Assembly: GCA_011800805.1 (NCBI GenBank)
Contig: MPNW01000283.1
Coordinates: forward strand, 1-64,000
Direction of reading: 5' to 3'
DNA length: 64,000 bases
Source of the DNA: Hirudo medicinalis
Lineage: Eukaryota; Annelida; Clitellata; Hirudinida; Hirudinidae
Part shown: one piece after another, positions 38,525-51,500 of the stretch
Numbering within the stretch: position 1 is the first letter of the stretch
How the letters are laid out: each line of letters begins with the position of its first letter
Notes under the pieces: model-generated
Told to the model about the DNA's origin: nothing
Database searches by the model: none
The model's input: the letters and a program-made list of their open reading frames with translations, nothing else
Position numbers and translations under genes: made by a program

Positions 38525-38575
38525 AATTTGGGGGGGTTAGAACCCCCAAAACCACCACTTGGGTGCGCCACTGAA
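38525..38575 (-). mobile_element. possible DNA-transposon terminus
   Basis: Read on the minus strand the segment starts CAGTGGCGCACCCAAGTGG and continues with G-rich then C-rich runs. This start is like the CAGTGGCG termini of several cut-and-paste element families. No partner terminal repeat was found nearby, so it is a solo end or a chance match. Confidence 0.3.
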
Positions 38576-39345
38576 ACTATGCAGTGGCAGTTACATGGTC
38601 CTATATAATACTTAAAGAGGCGTCGCAATCTCAATTTATATGATAATCACTCATCAGAAGCATTCATCCTGTTAGGGATGAAAGATGATAGCTAACTGCG
38701 AATAGTTGTAGTCATGGACTTTATATAGTGAAATGATCGTTATTATTGTTGTGAATCAAAAAAGCTTCAATTTCAAAAAGTAAAGTTTCAATTAATGTTT
38801 ATAAGTTGGAAAAGACAATAATCCAATGCATTTATTGTATATTTAAAGAGTTGTTCAGGTAGATGTATTACCTTTACACCCACTTCTGTCAATTATTTAG
38901 CAAATCAATTTTGGTGCAAGCTCAATTTTAATAGCAAAGGTATTCACAAATCACGATTTGCCTAAATTTGATAAAAAGCGTTTTTCGATTACAAATAATA
39001 ACAATAATGTTAATGACGATGCTAGTATATAGTCAAAGTGCAACTCCTCTGATGACGAAGTAATTATAGGAATAATTACAGGAATAATTACTGCAATCAG
39101 GATCCTCAGAAAATAACAGCACACACGACATGAATGTTGCCATTCTATTTTCTATGAAATAAAGTGTTTAACAAACTGAATTTTAACTACTTTAAAATAA
39201 ATGCATTCATTGGCTCGTTGACTCACTGAAGTAATAATGAATGAGAATGTAAATGAATAATTTATTAAATTATTTGCTAGCCAATTTATAAATTATTAAT
39301 GAGCATCGCTGACTTAGCATACGAGACAAATGGGACAACTTTGAC

Positions 39346-39353
39346 TATAAAAG
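39346..39353 (+). promoter_or_regulatory. candidate TATA box for the ErbB receptor gene
   Basis: TATAAAAG lies 162 bases upstream of the receptor start codon, leaving room for a short 5' UTR. The position and sequence fit a core promoter, but such strings are common in AT-rich DNA. Confidence 0.35.
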
Positions 39354-39514
39354 CGTTAATTGCACGATTGTCTTCCGCATTTAAATCTATTTAAGAGACT
39401 GACAACACTTCGGGTTAGTCACTGCATTTAAGAATTTAGGAATCAAAATAAGTCGCCTTTGCGATACATTTGTTCTTTATTCGTGAAATTTAATTTTCTA
39501 CTAGCAGTAGGAAA

Positions 39515-42500
39515 ATGTGTAAGGATGCCACATTTCGAAATAAAGTACTGTTAAAGCTGATCTTATTCGGAATAATTTTTGTTCAATTTTATCACGGACA
39601 ATATTTTATTCATGGAAAAGGTCGTTTAAAGTTTATTTAACTTTGAATTCCTGTTAAAGATAAATTGATATTTACATATCTGAAAAACGTTTTCCAGAAT
39701 GTACCGGGAGTAACACTGGATTTAGTTACGTCCTTTACCCGTCAAGAAGCAAGGCCTACCAGGATCAGTTCAGAAATTGTACGGTCGTCAATCGCAATCT
39801 TGAAATTGTTTCCATCCAAGATGATATTGACGAAAACTTCTTGGACACTATTGAAGAGGTGCGTTTTTACGTGAATTACTTTTGTCACGCTCCATAAAAG
39901 TCTCTTCAAATCGAATCAAAATAGATATCAGAATATTTTAAGGAAACGATTCAAACAAAATTATTAAAATAATTACATCTCTTGTAAGGTCAAAGGTTAC
40001 ATCCTTATTAGAGGAACAAGTCTGAAGAGATTGAGCATGAAGAAACTGAGATTGGTCAGGGGAAAAAACAGCAATTGGAGCATCCACATTGAGGACAACC
40101 AGCAACTGGAAAGGGTTTTGTTTCCCTCATTGAGAGGTGGAATTATTCATTCACCATTCACTACTTCATTGATGACTTTAATGCGAGTGTGGTATTTACG
40201 TACGTTATTTAACAAGATTATTAGGTCGAAGCTTTTTGTCTGCTCAATTTATATGTACATCATATACACACATTTCATTTTCATTGCTCATTTTAAACTC
40301 CCAACTCCCCTTGTCCACTTTTACTCCCTCCCTTCCTTCTTGAGGACATCTGCAATTTGTCATCAATTTTCTTACACATTTGTGTGGACATCCACATTGT
40401 TTTAAACTCCCCCTTCTTCCTTCTGGATCAGTATTGGTAATCATGTGGGGGGGAGGTGTCTATTCCAGATCTGTGGGCCAACAACATATACATCTACAGA
40501 CCTGCCATCCAGTGTCGCACGTCGGGCATATGATTTGACGAGGGAGCCTCTGGTTGCTCATCTGAGCCCGCGCCTACTAGGAATATGTGCAGTTCCAGTG
40601 AAAGGCAGGTATAACGGTGCATGACCCAGGAGAGACTTGAAAACGAGTGAAGAGATTTTGTAGTCATTTCCCTGGTAAATGCGTAACCAATGGAGATCAT
40701 GAAGAAGAGGAGTGACGTGGTCATGTTTTCTTTTGTTGTTAATGATTTCAGCAGCTGCGTTGATGACATGCTGAAGTTGCTTGAGGTAATAAGCAGGTAG
40801 ACCGACCAGAGTTGAATTGCCGTAATCAATCTTTGATAGGATAAAAGATATAATGAGAAGCTTCCGCACATCAAATGAGAGTGGAGCAGGATGCTACGAA
40901 TTTCCCTGAGAGATGCATAGCAGGAACCAGTTGTTTTGTTAATGTGAGTGGTCATGGAACAGTCTGAGTCTATAGCCAGATCCCAAGGTTGCGGACAATT
41001 TGTACTGGCTGGATCAGGTCGGAGCAGATGACGACCGATTTTAAAGGGAGTTCAGGTGCATATAGACTGGAGGAGCACCACATCACCTCAGTTTTGCTGG
41101 CGTTCAATTGGAGACGGGTGCTGAACATCCAGTCACTGATGGCGTCCACAGTTCGAAATCCTGACAGAAAGGCATTCAGTTTGGTCTGGCTGGCAGTGAC
41201 CGTAGACCTGCGTATCATCAGCAAACATATGGCATTGGAGTCCATGTGCCCGAATGACGCTCTCAAGTTCAGCCGTGTACATCGTGAACAAGAGTGGGCC
41301 CAGAACCGAGCCTTGGGGCACTCCGCATGTTGTAGAGGTAGAGGACGATACTAATTCACCATAACCGACCGAGAAGGAACGACCGAAACCATGCAAGGGA
41401 TGACCCATGAAGCCGAACGACGTTTCTAATCGTCTTAGAAGAATGTCATGATCGACAGTGTCAAAACCTGCAGATAAATCGAGAAGAACAAGCAGCAACA
41501 TCTGACCGCACCAGCGGTGCTTAGAAGATCCGACTACACTCGCAATAGCAGTTTCGGTAGAATGATGTTGACGATAGGCGGACTGATTTTCAGGAAGGAT
41601 GTTATGACGATTTAGATGACCCATAGCTCTGCGGAGCACGAGACGTTCCAGAAGCTTTGAGAAGACAGAGTGATTAGAGATGGGTCGGTAGGAACAAATA
41701 TCGGGAGGATAGATTTCTTGATTAGAGGAGTGACGTAACATTATTTGAAGACTGTTAGACTTATGATATAAGTAAAACGCTAAAACTGTTAATATTCGCG
41801 GAAAATGCTTTTAAGTGCTCGATTCCCGTGATGCTTCATTGCGAACAATCCCATTACTCGATTTGCCAATCTGACACTCACATAGTTGTCATGGTAACTT
41901 AGTCGATCAACTTTTCATCACTTTGCGTGGACGGAAAAAAACAAGGTCTTTTCGGAGAAAGTAGAGATCCAGGGCCAGTATCATGGTAATGGCAACCTAT
42001 GTTTTAGGGGAAGTTGATACCTGATCCATCAGCCTTTGTAGCTGGTCGATTTGTTGGCATTCACTGTAACCATTGAAAATGATACAATCGTCTTTACCTC
42101 TTACCTAATTGGAGATGCTTCTAAAGATGCTGGAGCGGATAACATCCAACATTTTTATTCAAAATTATATGTACATTTGAATGCTTCGATCCTAGAACTT
42201 GTTATTATTTGGTTTAGATAATTTATTAGAGATTTTAGAGATTGCGAAGCATTGCACAGTTTGTTTTAAGTTGTACTTTGACTCGTTTTCTTTCGATCTG
42301 GCGTATAATAAACTGATTTTTATTGTACATGATTTTTGCGAGCCATTTGGGTCTCAACAATTAGTTTAAGGTTACAGTTTTATAGGGTTAAATCTTAATA
42401 ATTTTGCGAAAAATCAAGGCCAATTATTTACAAATTATTAAATTATTTTATTTGAATGATAGATTCAACTTTAAAGGATTTTAAAGTTAATGTTAAGATG

Positions 42501-45500
42501 AATGCTAAGGTTATTTGAAGTCTGTTTGTTGCTACATTATTCTAGTTGTGATGTTGCTATAAATTTTTTTTTATTAAGCTCAATCTTATATCAATCAAAT
42601 GTTAATTTTTCTTATAATTTTTTCAGAAATATCGAAAGGAGGTATACTTATAAAGAATAACACAAAACTTTGTTTCATGGATACTATTAAATGGACAGAA
42701 GTTACATACAATAATAGCAGTTTTGAGTTAAGCCTACTTGGATCAGAATGTATGATGGATTTTTTTGAGATCTTGTGATTCATTAATATTTAAAATATTG
42801 CAAGACATAATTTACAAATGGTTAAATAAATTGAAACAATCTTACAGTTTTTAAGCTCGAACTCTTCTGTAATGATTACTGATTAATTATCTAATAATGA
42901 CTAATAATCTTAAAATTATGGTTTTGCTGTTTATTTGAACTTTGTAATATTCCAAAATTTGTAAACACAGGTCCTCAATGTGGTCCCAATTGCAACAATT
43001 GCTGGTCTGAAGACACTTGCCAAACAGGTGAGATTAAAAAGTGTCTGCTTTCTAAATCTATAAACATACATGTAATTTATGTTTATTATATAAACTATAG
43101 ACTGATATTCATTTCTTGTGGTTTTTAGAACAATCTTTGTCCATTTATGACATCGTTCCACATAAACATATTATTCTGAGATAAGAGACTTTCTTAGAAA
43201 CTTCAAAATTTTAATAGGTAATTTTGAATCATGGTTGACTTTTAGCTTGGAAAATGCATTGCACTCAAACTTGCACAGTGGGGTGTACAAGTAATGGTAA
43301 AACATGCTGTGATTCTATTTGTGCCAGTGGTTGTTACAACAGAAAAGATGAATGCATGGTTAGAGTGATTTTCTACTTGGCCTGCTCTTCATTGCTTCAT
43401 AATCATCTTCTTAAAGTAATGGATCACATTTGATTGTTGGCCAAGTGACGGGCAAAAGCCAACTCGCCGGCAGTGAGTTTCGGCACTCGTCACCTCTCCA
43501 CGGTTTTCCTTCATCACCCGCAAGTTGGCCACTTTGCCTGCAAAGTTGGCCATGTTGATTGCAAGTTGGCCTCGTTGCCTGCTAAACAGATTTTCAAAAT
43601 AAAATAGTTCTGAAAGTACTAGTACTAGTATGAAAAAAAGGAAAAAGTGTATATATTGTTTTTGTATACATTGCTTTTACAAGGGTAACAAGCACTCCTC
43701 AATTTTAGAAGCTGTAGGGTTCCACTCACTGATTGGATCCTATGATGTAGCCACAGAAAAGAAACCCTGTTATAAACCCATAAAGGACGTGATGAGGTTT
43801 TATTGGACCCACAAAATTAGTCAACCATCTCTTCCTTTCAGGAAATCAGTAAAATTATATAAATCAACTTCATTAGTATTATGCATATGTATTTTAAAAT
43901 ATATAAGTTCTACTATGCATCCCTGATTTGAAATTGTGGAGATATGCAACTTTGCCACTAGAAATAGTAGGATGTTAGGCTCCCGCTTCTGCTCGTTTCA
44001 TTAAGGTAATTATGTTTGTCACTACTTGTCATTACGTTTTAACGAGACTGTGCGATGGGGCTCAATAGATGCCAGATTATTATGCAATATTATGATTTCT
44101 AGTTATTGCGTAACAATCCCTTACATAACTAATTGGTGTATTGGAATTTGGGAGGCTGTGGGATGTTGCAGGGTGTATGGGATCTTGTGTGGGATGATGT
44201 AGCCTAACTTACATGCCTGGCTTTAGAAAGGCATGTAAAATCATAATTACAAAATTACAAAAATTACAAAAAAAAATTACAAATTACAAAATTAATCAAT
44301 GCACATGTCATAACAGTATGCTGCAGAATTTGGAAAAACACCTCAGTTGAACAACAAGAACATGCATATAAATGCTGATTAACAGCGATGAAATGGGAGA
44401 CTAGGCCAACTCATGGGCAACGTGGCCAACTCGTGGAAAACCATGGAGAAGTGACGGGCATCAAAACTCAGTGCCAGTGAGTTGGCTTTTGCCTGTCACT
44501 TCTCCAACCACCATCACATTCGTACTTTGTTATCTGTTGCAACCTCAACATGCATTGCCTTCCAGGATTGCAGAAGCCTCAGGAATGAAGGCAAATGTTT
44601 GGATAAGTGCCCTTCCTTGGAGAGGTACAACCCTAACACGATGAAGACGGAAGTTAACCCTCAAGGAAGATACCAGTTTGAAAACCAATGTGTCAAAGAG
44701 TGCCCAAGTATCAGAATATTTCTTTGTATCAATTATTTACTTTATTATGACAATACTTTTGGGTTGAATTAAATTTGCTTAACAAGCTTTAATTTATTGG
44801 CAGCCTTATATACCTTATAATTGCAAAATATTCCTTTCATTTTAAAATTATATTTAAACAAATTAGATTGATAAATATTTAGAAATACTGATTAAATGTT
44901 GAATATTTCATCAGAAAGGACCATGCCTTGTGGAGGAAAATGTGAAGTTGCTTGCCTAGGAGAAGATTCTAAAGAAATATGTAAGAAAAATTTCTCAAAA
45001 ACTTAAAACTCCAACCACTCTTCAATATTCAAAAACTATTAAGAAAAAGTTATGATCCAAACAGAAACATTATTTTGCAATTTATGTGATCACACATAAG
45101 CTGCACCTGCATCTAATTCTCTGTAGAGCCTTGTTTTAATCCAGTTGTTAATAAGTGAACTATCCCATGAACTATGGCATGATTTCCAATTAATATGTTT
45201 AATTTATTTTTTCTTCAAATGTATGTCATCAGTTAGGTTTCATTTTCTGAATTCTCAGTCATACATGATATCAAAAAACTCTTTCGAGCTTCTTTATTGT
45301 GATTGTTTTCATTTTTACTATTGGATTTATTGACCTTTAGAAAGTCGGTCAAATAAACAGAATTAACCAGAAATTTAGTTAAATAGATAACCTTCATTTA
45401 ACATTGTAATTTGCAAGGTTCAAAATATTGATGGAAGTTTTTCGATTTTAGTGTGTAATGAAACCTCAATGGAAAACGAGTCTGTCGTGTCTCTCAGAAA

Positions 45501-48500
45501 TTGCTCCGTCATTGCAGGACCTTTAAAATTACTGAGTGATATGATAAGCAACAGGTAAGACATCTCAAATACTATTTGCCCTTTAAATCTGGGTCAATAA
45601 TATCTTATTTGAAGAGAATATCTGAATGGTTAAGTGATGTTGTTACGAAATGTGGTACTACAACGTAACAGAACCACAACGGATGTGGTGGTTAAAAGTA
45701 AATAAATTGAAAACAAATGCACATGAAGCAGATATTATTTGAATCAATGATTTCTTATTAACAAGATTAATCTTGCTTTCTATTTTTATAATGTTATTAT
45801 GCGTTATTATTGTGACTTTTGTTAAGAGAACCATCGATAGTTCCTCGTTTGGATAACAGTTTGTCGTCTGTAAGGAATATAACAGGTTGGTAGTGACTGG
45901 TTTTAAATTTATAATTTTAATATTTTAATTTTTAATTTTTCAATAAAAATTATTAAAATTATTAAAATGGTTCAATGGCAGATTCTCTTGTGATTCAAGG
46001 AAAACACAAAAAATTCACTGATCTCTCTTTCTTGAAAAATCTGGAAATTATTCACGGATTGAGGGAGTTCGTGTCGCAAGACAATAATTTGAATGATGTT
46101 TTAGCTCAATTTAAGTTTTAAACTTATTAAAAACTATTATTAAACTTAAAAAAAATTATTAGGGATTCAGGCATTTCATTGTTGATTTCTCACACATCCC
46201 TTCGTGCTCTTGACCTAACTTCCTTGCACACAATTCTCAATGGGGATGTGTGGATATCTGATAATGATGATTTGGGGTCTTTGGACCTTGTGTCCCTCAA
46301 ATCAGTGGAAGGTTCTGTGACCATCAAGAACAATAAAAATCTTTGCTTTGTTGAAAAGTCTCTGTTCGAAAATATTGCAAGGTTCAGATTAGAATTTTGA
46401 CCCTTTTCTTTATCAAATATCTTAATAGGTTTTTGTTCATTTCAGACTAGGCACTGTTTTTGTTGGAGAGAATAAGGAGCCTGAATTATGCAGTTTGCAA
46501 CTTAAAAACATTGTTTAGCAGAACAATTGTGGTTTCAATAATTTTTTCATTAAAGTGCATTTTGCATTTCAGAGAAGGAAAACAAAACATGTCACGAAGA
46601 ATGTGTCGGAGGATGTTGGGGTCCTGGAAACAAACAGTGCAGATTTTGCAAACATTTCCTTTTCCAAGGTAAGTCTTGCAAGGCATTGTAACATAATATG
46701 AAATGTGATGTGTAATATAACACGTAATGTTACATGTAATATGACTAACATGTTTAATTAATTGATAGAATTTTTTAACATTCTAAGTTAATAAAACAAA
46801 GGTGTTTTAATAATCTCATCTCCTCATGGAAACCTCTTTAAAAAAGCAAAGAATTTAAAGTTGTAATGGTGTTGAGCTAATTCTTTAGGTGCTGAGCTCA
46901 GTGGTTCAACATTTTTAAACATCTTTTTATTGTGGCCAGCCAATGCCTTTAAGGAATTATTATTTTAAATTATAATATTATATTACAAAATTATAATAGT
47001 GCTAACAATTTATTTAAACAGCATGTTTTCCAAACAACATTTCAGGTGAATGCCTTCCAACTTGTGGATCTAAAAGGGATCCACCACTTTTCGAAGAGGA
47101 TGGCAAATGCAAGAAGTGCCATCATCAGTGCGAGCAGAACTGCACAGGAGAAGTTAGTGGCATGGTTGACATCACTTAGCTTGATTAGATGCTCTTTGAT
47201 GTTTCCATTACTTTCACATTTTAATGTAAATGTTACAAATAAACAACGATTGCAAGGCACTTCAATCCTGATTGGTATACATTGTAAGGATATACATTGA
47301 AATGCATGTACATTGTAATGGATTTACATTGTCATGGACCTACATTGTAATTGATTTACATTGTAATCGATATGATTTTGAATTGCCAGGGTCCATTCAA
47401 CTGCACAGAATGTAAGAATGCCAAAAACGACAATGAGTGTGTTGAAAATTGTCCTCAGGACAAATACATCAACATGACTACAAAAATCTGTTCACCCTGT
47501 CACTCAAACTGCAAGGGAGGCTGCAGTGGACCATTGGCAGTGTTTGGTTCGGGAGGTTGCAACGACTGCAGGCTCCTCTACCACAACGAAAATAAATGCG
47601 TCGATGATTTGAGCTTCAATTGCACGACCGACAAGTACAAAAAAATCGAAGACAGGACGACGACCACGAGCATAACGACGAACAAACAAATTGTAAGACG
47701 TTGCTTCTCGTGTCAAATATTATTGCCAATGCTATTATTTTATTGTTAATATTGTAGAGCGTTTGTTACGACTGCCACCCGATGTGCAGAACGTGTTCTG
47801 GAGAGGGGGTCGCATGTGAATGTCGTCACGTCAAACTGGAAGGTGCGTGCATAGAAAGCTGTCCCAAGCAGTATTACATCGATGGCGACAAAGAGTGTCA
47901 GAAGTGTCATCAAGAATGCGACGATTGCTATGGCTCGTCGGCCGATGCGTGTTACGCTTGCAAGTTAGGGTTTCAATAATTTATGTCGCATGACATCATT
48001 TCGTTAAATTAGCAACTGTAGACGAAGATATAACAACATTTTGTTGATGCATTATTAATCTGATAATTGTATTAATGTAATATTGACGTTGCATTTGTAA
48101 CAACTGCTGCATCATGATAAATGTGTGGAAATGATATCTTTGTGTGCAGCACATTCACTTATAAGTGAATTATTGTGATAATTTGTATTATAATAGGATT
48201 TATTTAATGTTCAATTGCAACAATACATCATCATCATGCCATGTAACATAACATATAATAATGACATTTAGTTACTGAATGTCAAGAAATGAAATGATTT
48301 GAATGTTTGTGTTTCAGGAATGTAAGAATCTACCTTAATGTAACACTTCATAGCCACAATGTATCCAGTGTTTTAAACAATACTGAGGTGAGCCATTGTA
48401 CATTTTATTATGTTATAATTTCTTTTTAATAGTCTCTTAAAAATATTAATTTGGAATATTTTAACTCTTATTTAGTTCGTCTGTAATTCTACTTGTCCAT

Positions 48501-51500
48501 CCCATATATCTGCATCAAAGGAAGAAAAAGTGGATGGCCACCTTCAGAAGCTGTGTTACTACTCCGATGAGTTGTTTCAAATGTCAGTTGCAAAAACAAA
48601 TTTTAGCGACTTCTGGTTATTGACACAAACTGTTATCTATTTACATGTTAATGTTATAAAACATTTAATTATTAACACAACATTACTGCAATAATAAGAT
48701 GACTACAATCTCAATAAATTTAATAACATCAATTGTTGCTAATTCATTTCATACTTTGGCTTTTAATGCTCAGACTAAAATGAGATATTCACTCAACATC
48801 TTTGCATCACAAAATAATTTGTATCATGATATTGTCTTCAAGTTCAGATGATAAATCATAACCATTTCTTCTTAAATTTGAAGAAAACAAAAAGCAATGA
48901 TTGGATTGTTGGTCTTGGGATGCATTGGACTCATCTGTGCAGCTGTTGTCCTGTTTGCAGTCCGAAAGAGACAGAAAGCAAAAGCAGAAGAAAATGAAGC
49001 CAAAATGCAGGCACAAATTGAGGGAATCAATGCATATGAGGTGAGGTTGGATAAAATTCAGTGAGCGAGTGAGCGAGTGATGAAGGAGTGAATGGGACTT
49101 ATGTGGTGGCGTGGATGAGACTTTTATGTCTTTACTTATTTATCATGCACCTTCAACCATTTTACAAGATGAATAAATTTTGTGAATTAACGATTTGTTT
49201 TCCAGCTTCTCACTCCATCCAAAGTTCGACCAGAATCCTTAACAAGTCTGAGGTTGATCAAAGAGGCAGAACTTCACAAAAATGAAGAAATTGGATCGGG
49301 CAACTTTGGGGTCGTTTACAGGGTCATTTTACGATTACTTTACTACTTAAAAATAGATGATAATTTTTAAACAAGTTTTAATAAAAGAAAACATGAGAAA
49401 GCATTCATGGCTAAAACATGGCTGCTTATTCAGAACATTGAAATCAAATTCAAAATAAGATTTTGCTAGTCTTTCATTTAAGTTTCCAATCTTTTATAAT
49501 TAATGCTGACATTCCAGGGAATCTGGCATCCTGAAAATGAAAAGATTAGAGTTCCAGTTGCCATTAAAGTTCTAACAACAGGTGAGACAAATGAGTGTTG
49601 CTGCTGTTTCTATTGTTGTCAAAGGAATGCTTGTCAGTTGTTCCGTAACAAGGGTTCTGACTTTGAAATATGGTCAAGGAGCAGATAATATTCTTCTCTA
49701 TAGATGATAATTATATCAAATATTCATCTTGTGTTCATGTTCTCTGGTGCTGCAGATAATTTACTGAGTTTGCCTTGTGTTGCCAAAAGTATTTTTTGGC
49801 CTACACGACCGTGTTTATCATTCTGAATGGTGATTGTTGAAAGAATATGTTCGCAATGTCTGTGTTAAGATATTTATCTCATTTATAAATAATTCACACT
49901 AATTCTGAATATTCAGGATCAGCAAGTGCCCAGCACAAGGAACTCCTTGAGGAGGCAAGGGTAATGGCTTCAGTCAGTCATCCATGCTGCATCAGAATAT
50001 TAGCAGTTTGTCTGAGCAGGCAGATGATGCTCATCACTCCCCTGGTGCCTCACGGATCCATGTTGGATTACTTGCAGAAGAACCAAAACAAACTGGGAAG
50101 CCACACCATGCTCAAATGGGCTTCACAAATTTCTAGGGTGGTCGAATAGTTTTGATTATTAGAAGTTGATGGAAAGTAATTTAAATCCATAACTATTTGT
50201 TTTAACATGTTCTCTTAACCATTTTGAAGGGCATGAATTATCTCGTGAACAAAGGAATCGTCCACAGGAACCTCGCAGCCCGGAATATTTTAAGTGAGAA
50301 ATTTTATCATTTTTGGGCGTCGATGTATTGCTGTAACGTCTTGATGTGTACTGCCTCGAACATTAGCACTCTAAGTACACAGTCACATTATTAGTAATGG
50401 AAATGCATCATTACCTTACAAGTTGAAATGGGATTACAATTACAAATTACAATGTTTCAGTTCAGAGTGTAAACCAAGTCAAAATAGCAGACGCCATGAT
50501 TCCAAAGATTGCGAATCTCCTCGACAAAGATGACTCATCAGAAGTGGAAGAAGTGATTAGGATCTTTTAGACTTTTTGTTGGCATTTAAATGATTGTCTA
50601 ATAAGAAAGAATTTATATGTTTTCGAAAGCATATCTTAGTTCATCGGCATCTTTGAAATCGTGTCGATTTAAAGAAATGTTTTTCAGATGCCTAAGTCAC
50701 AAATCCCGATCAAGTGGCTTTCATTGGAGTCAATTCAGTACAACATTTTCACCCACAAAAGTGATGTTTGGAGTTATGGTGGGCAGCTTTGTAATTAACT
50801 TGAATTTTTTAGTTGCAAACAAATTTAGTTTGCTGATCAGATTAGAACTTAAATTAATAATTAAGGAATATCTGTTGCAATAAATGAGTAAACTTATGAC
50901 TTCAATGAAATATAATTTTTCAAAATATTGGACTTGGTTGAGAGTTTTGTTAAACTGTTGATCAGGCATTACATTGTGGGAGTTGTTCACCTATGGAGAG
51001 AAGCCTTACAAAGATGTCAGTGCATTCGATATAGCCGAACATCTGGAAATGGGAGAAAGACTCCCCCAGCCCTCCATCTGCACCATAGATGTTTACATGG
51101 TCATGATTAAGTGTCGGTGCTTGTGCTTATTTCTTTAATTCTATGGCAGGCAACATTCGTTCATTAAATTAACTTTTTATTCACCTCACGTGTGGGCCAA
51201 TGTCACTGATTAACAGATTACGTTACAATATCTTGATACTGGCCAGCCAAAGTTAAACTTAACAATGCAGCATTGCAATTGTGGTAAACATTATCACCCA
51301 CAGGCTGGATGGCTGATGCAAGCAGCAGGCCATCCTTCCAAGAGCTCGAGGAGGAATTTTGTGGCATGTCCAGAGATCCTGGACGGTTCCTCGTCATCCG
51401 TGTGAGTGTGAACTCCTTGTGATTTTATCATCATCGTCATCATCTTTATCGTCATCATCGTCATCATTAGGAAGACTGATTCGGACAAACCGCTAAACTG

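Larger units (their letters stand above)
37432..39345. other. intergenic, AT-rich with simple repeats
   Basis: No exon recognised on either strand between the TFIIE beta start and the receptor promoter. The minus-strand promoter of GTF2E2 should lie near 37432. Separate repeat features are listed. Confidence 0.3.
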
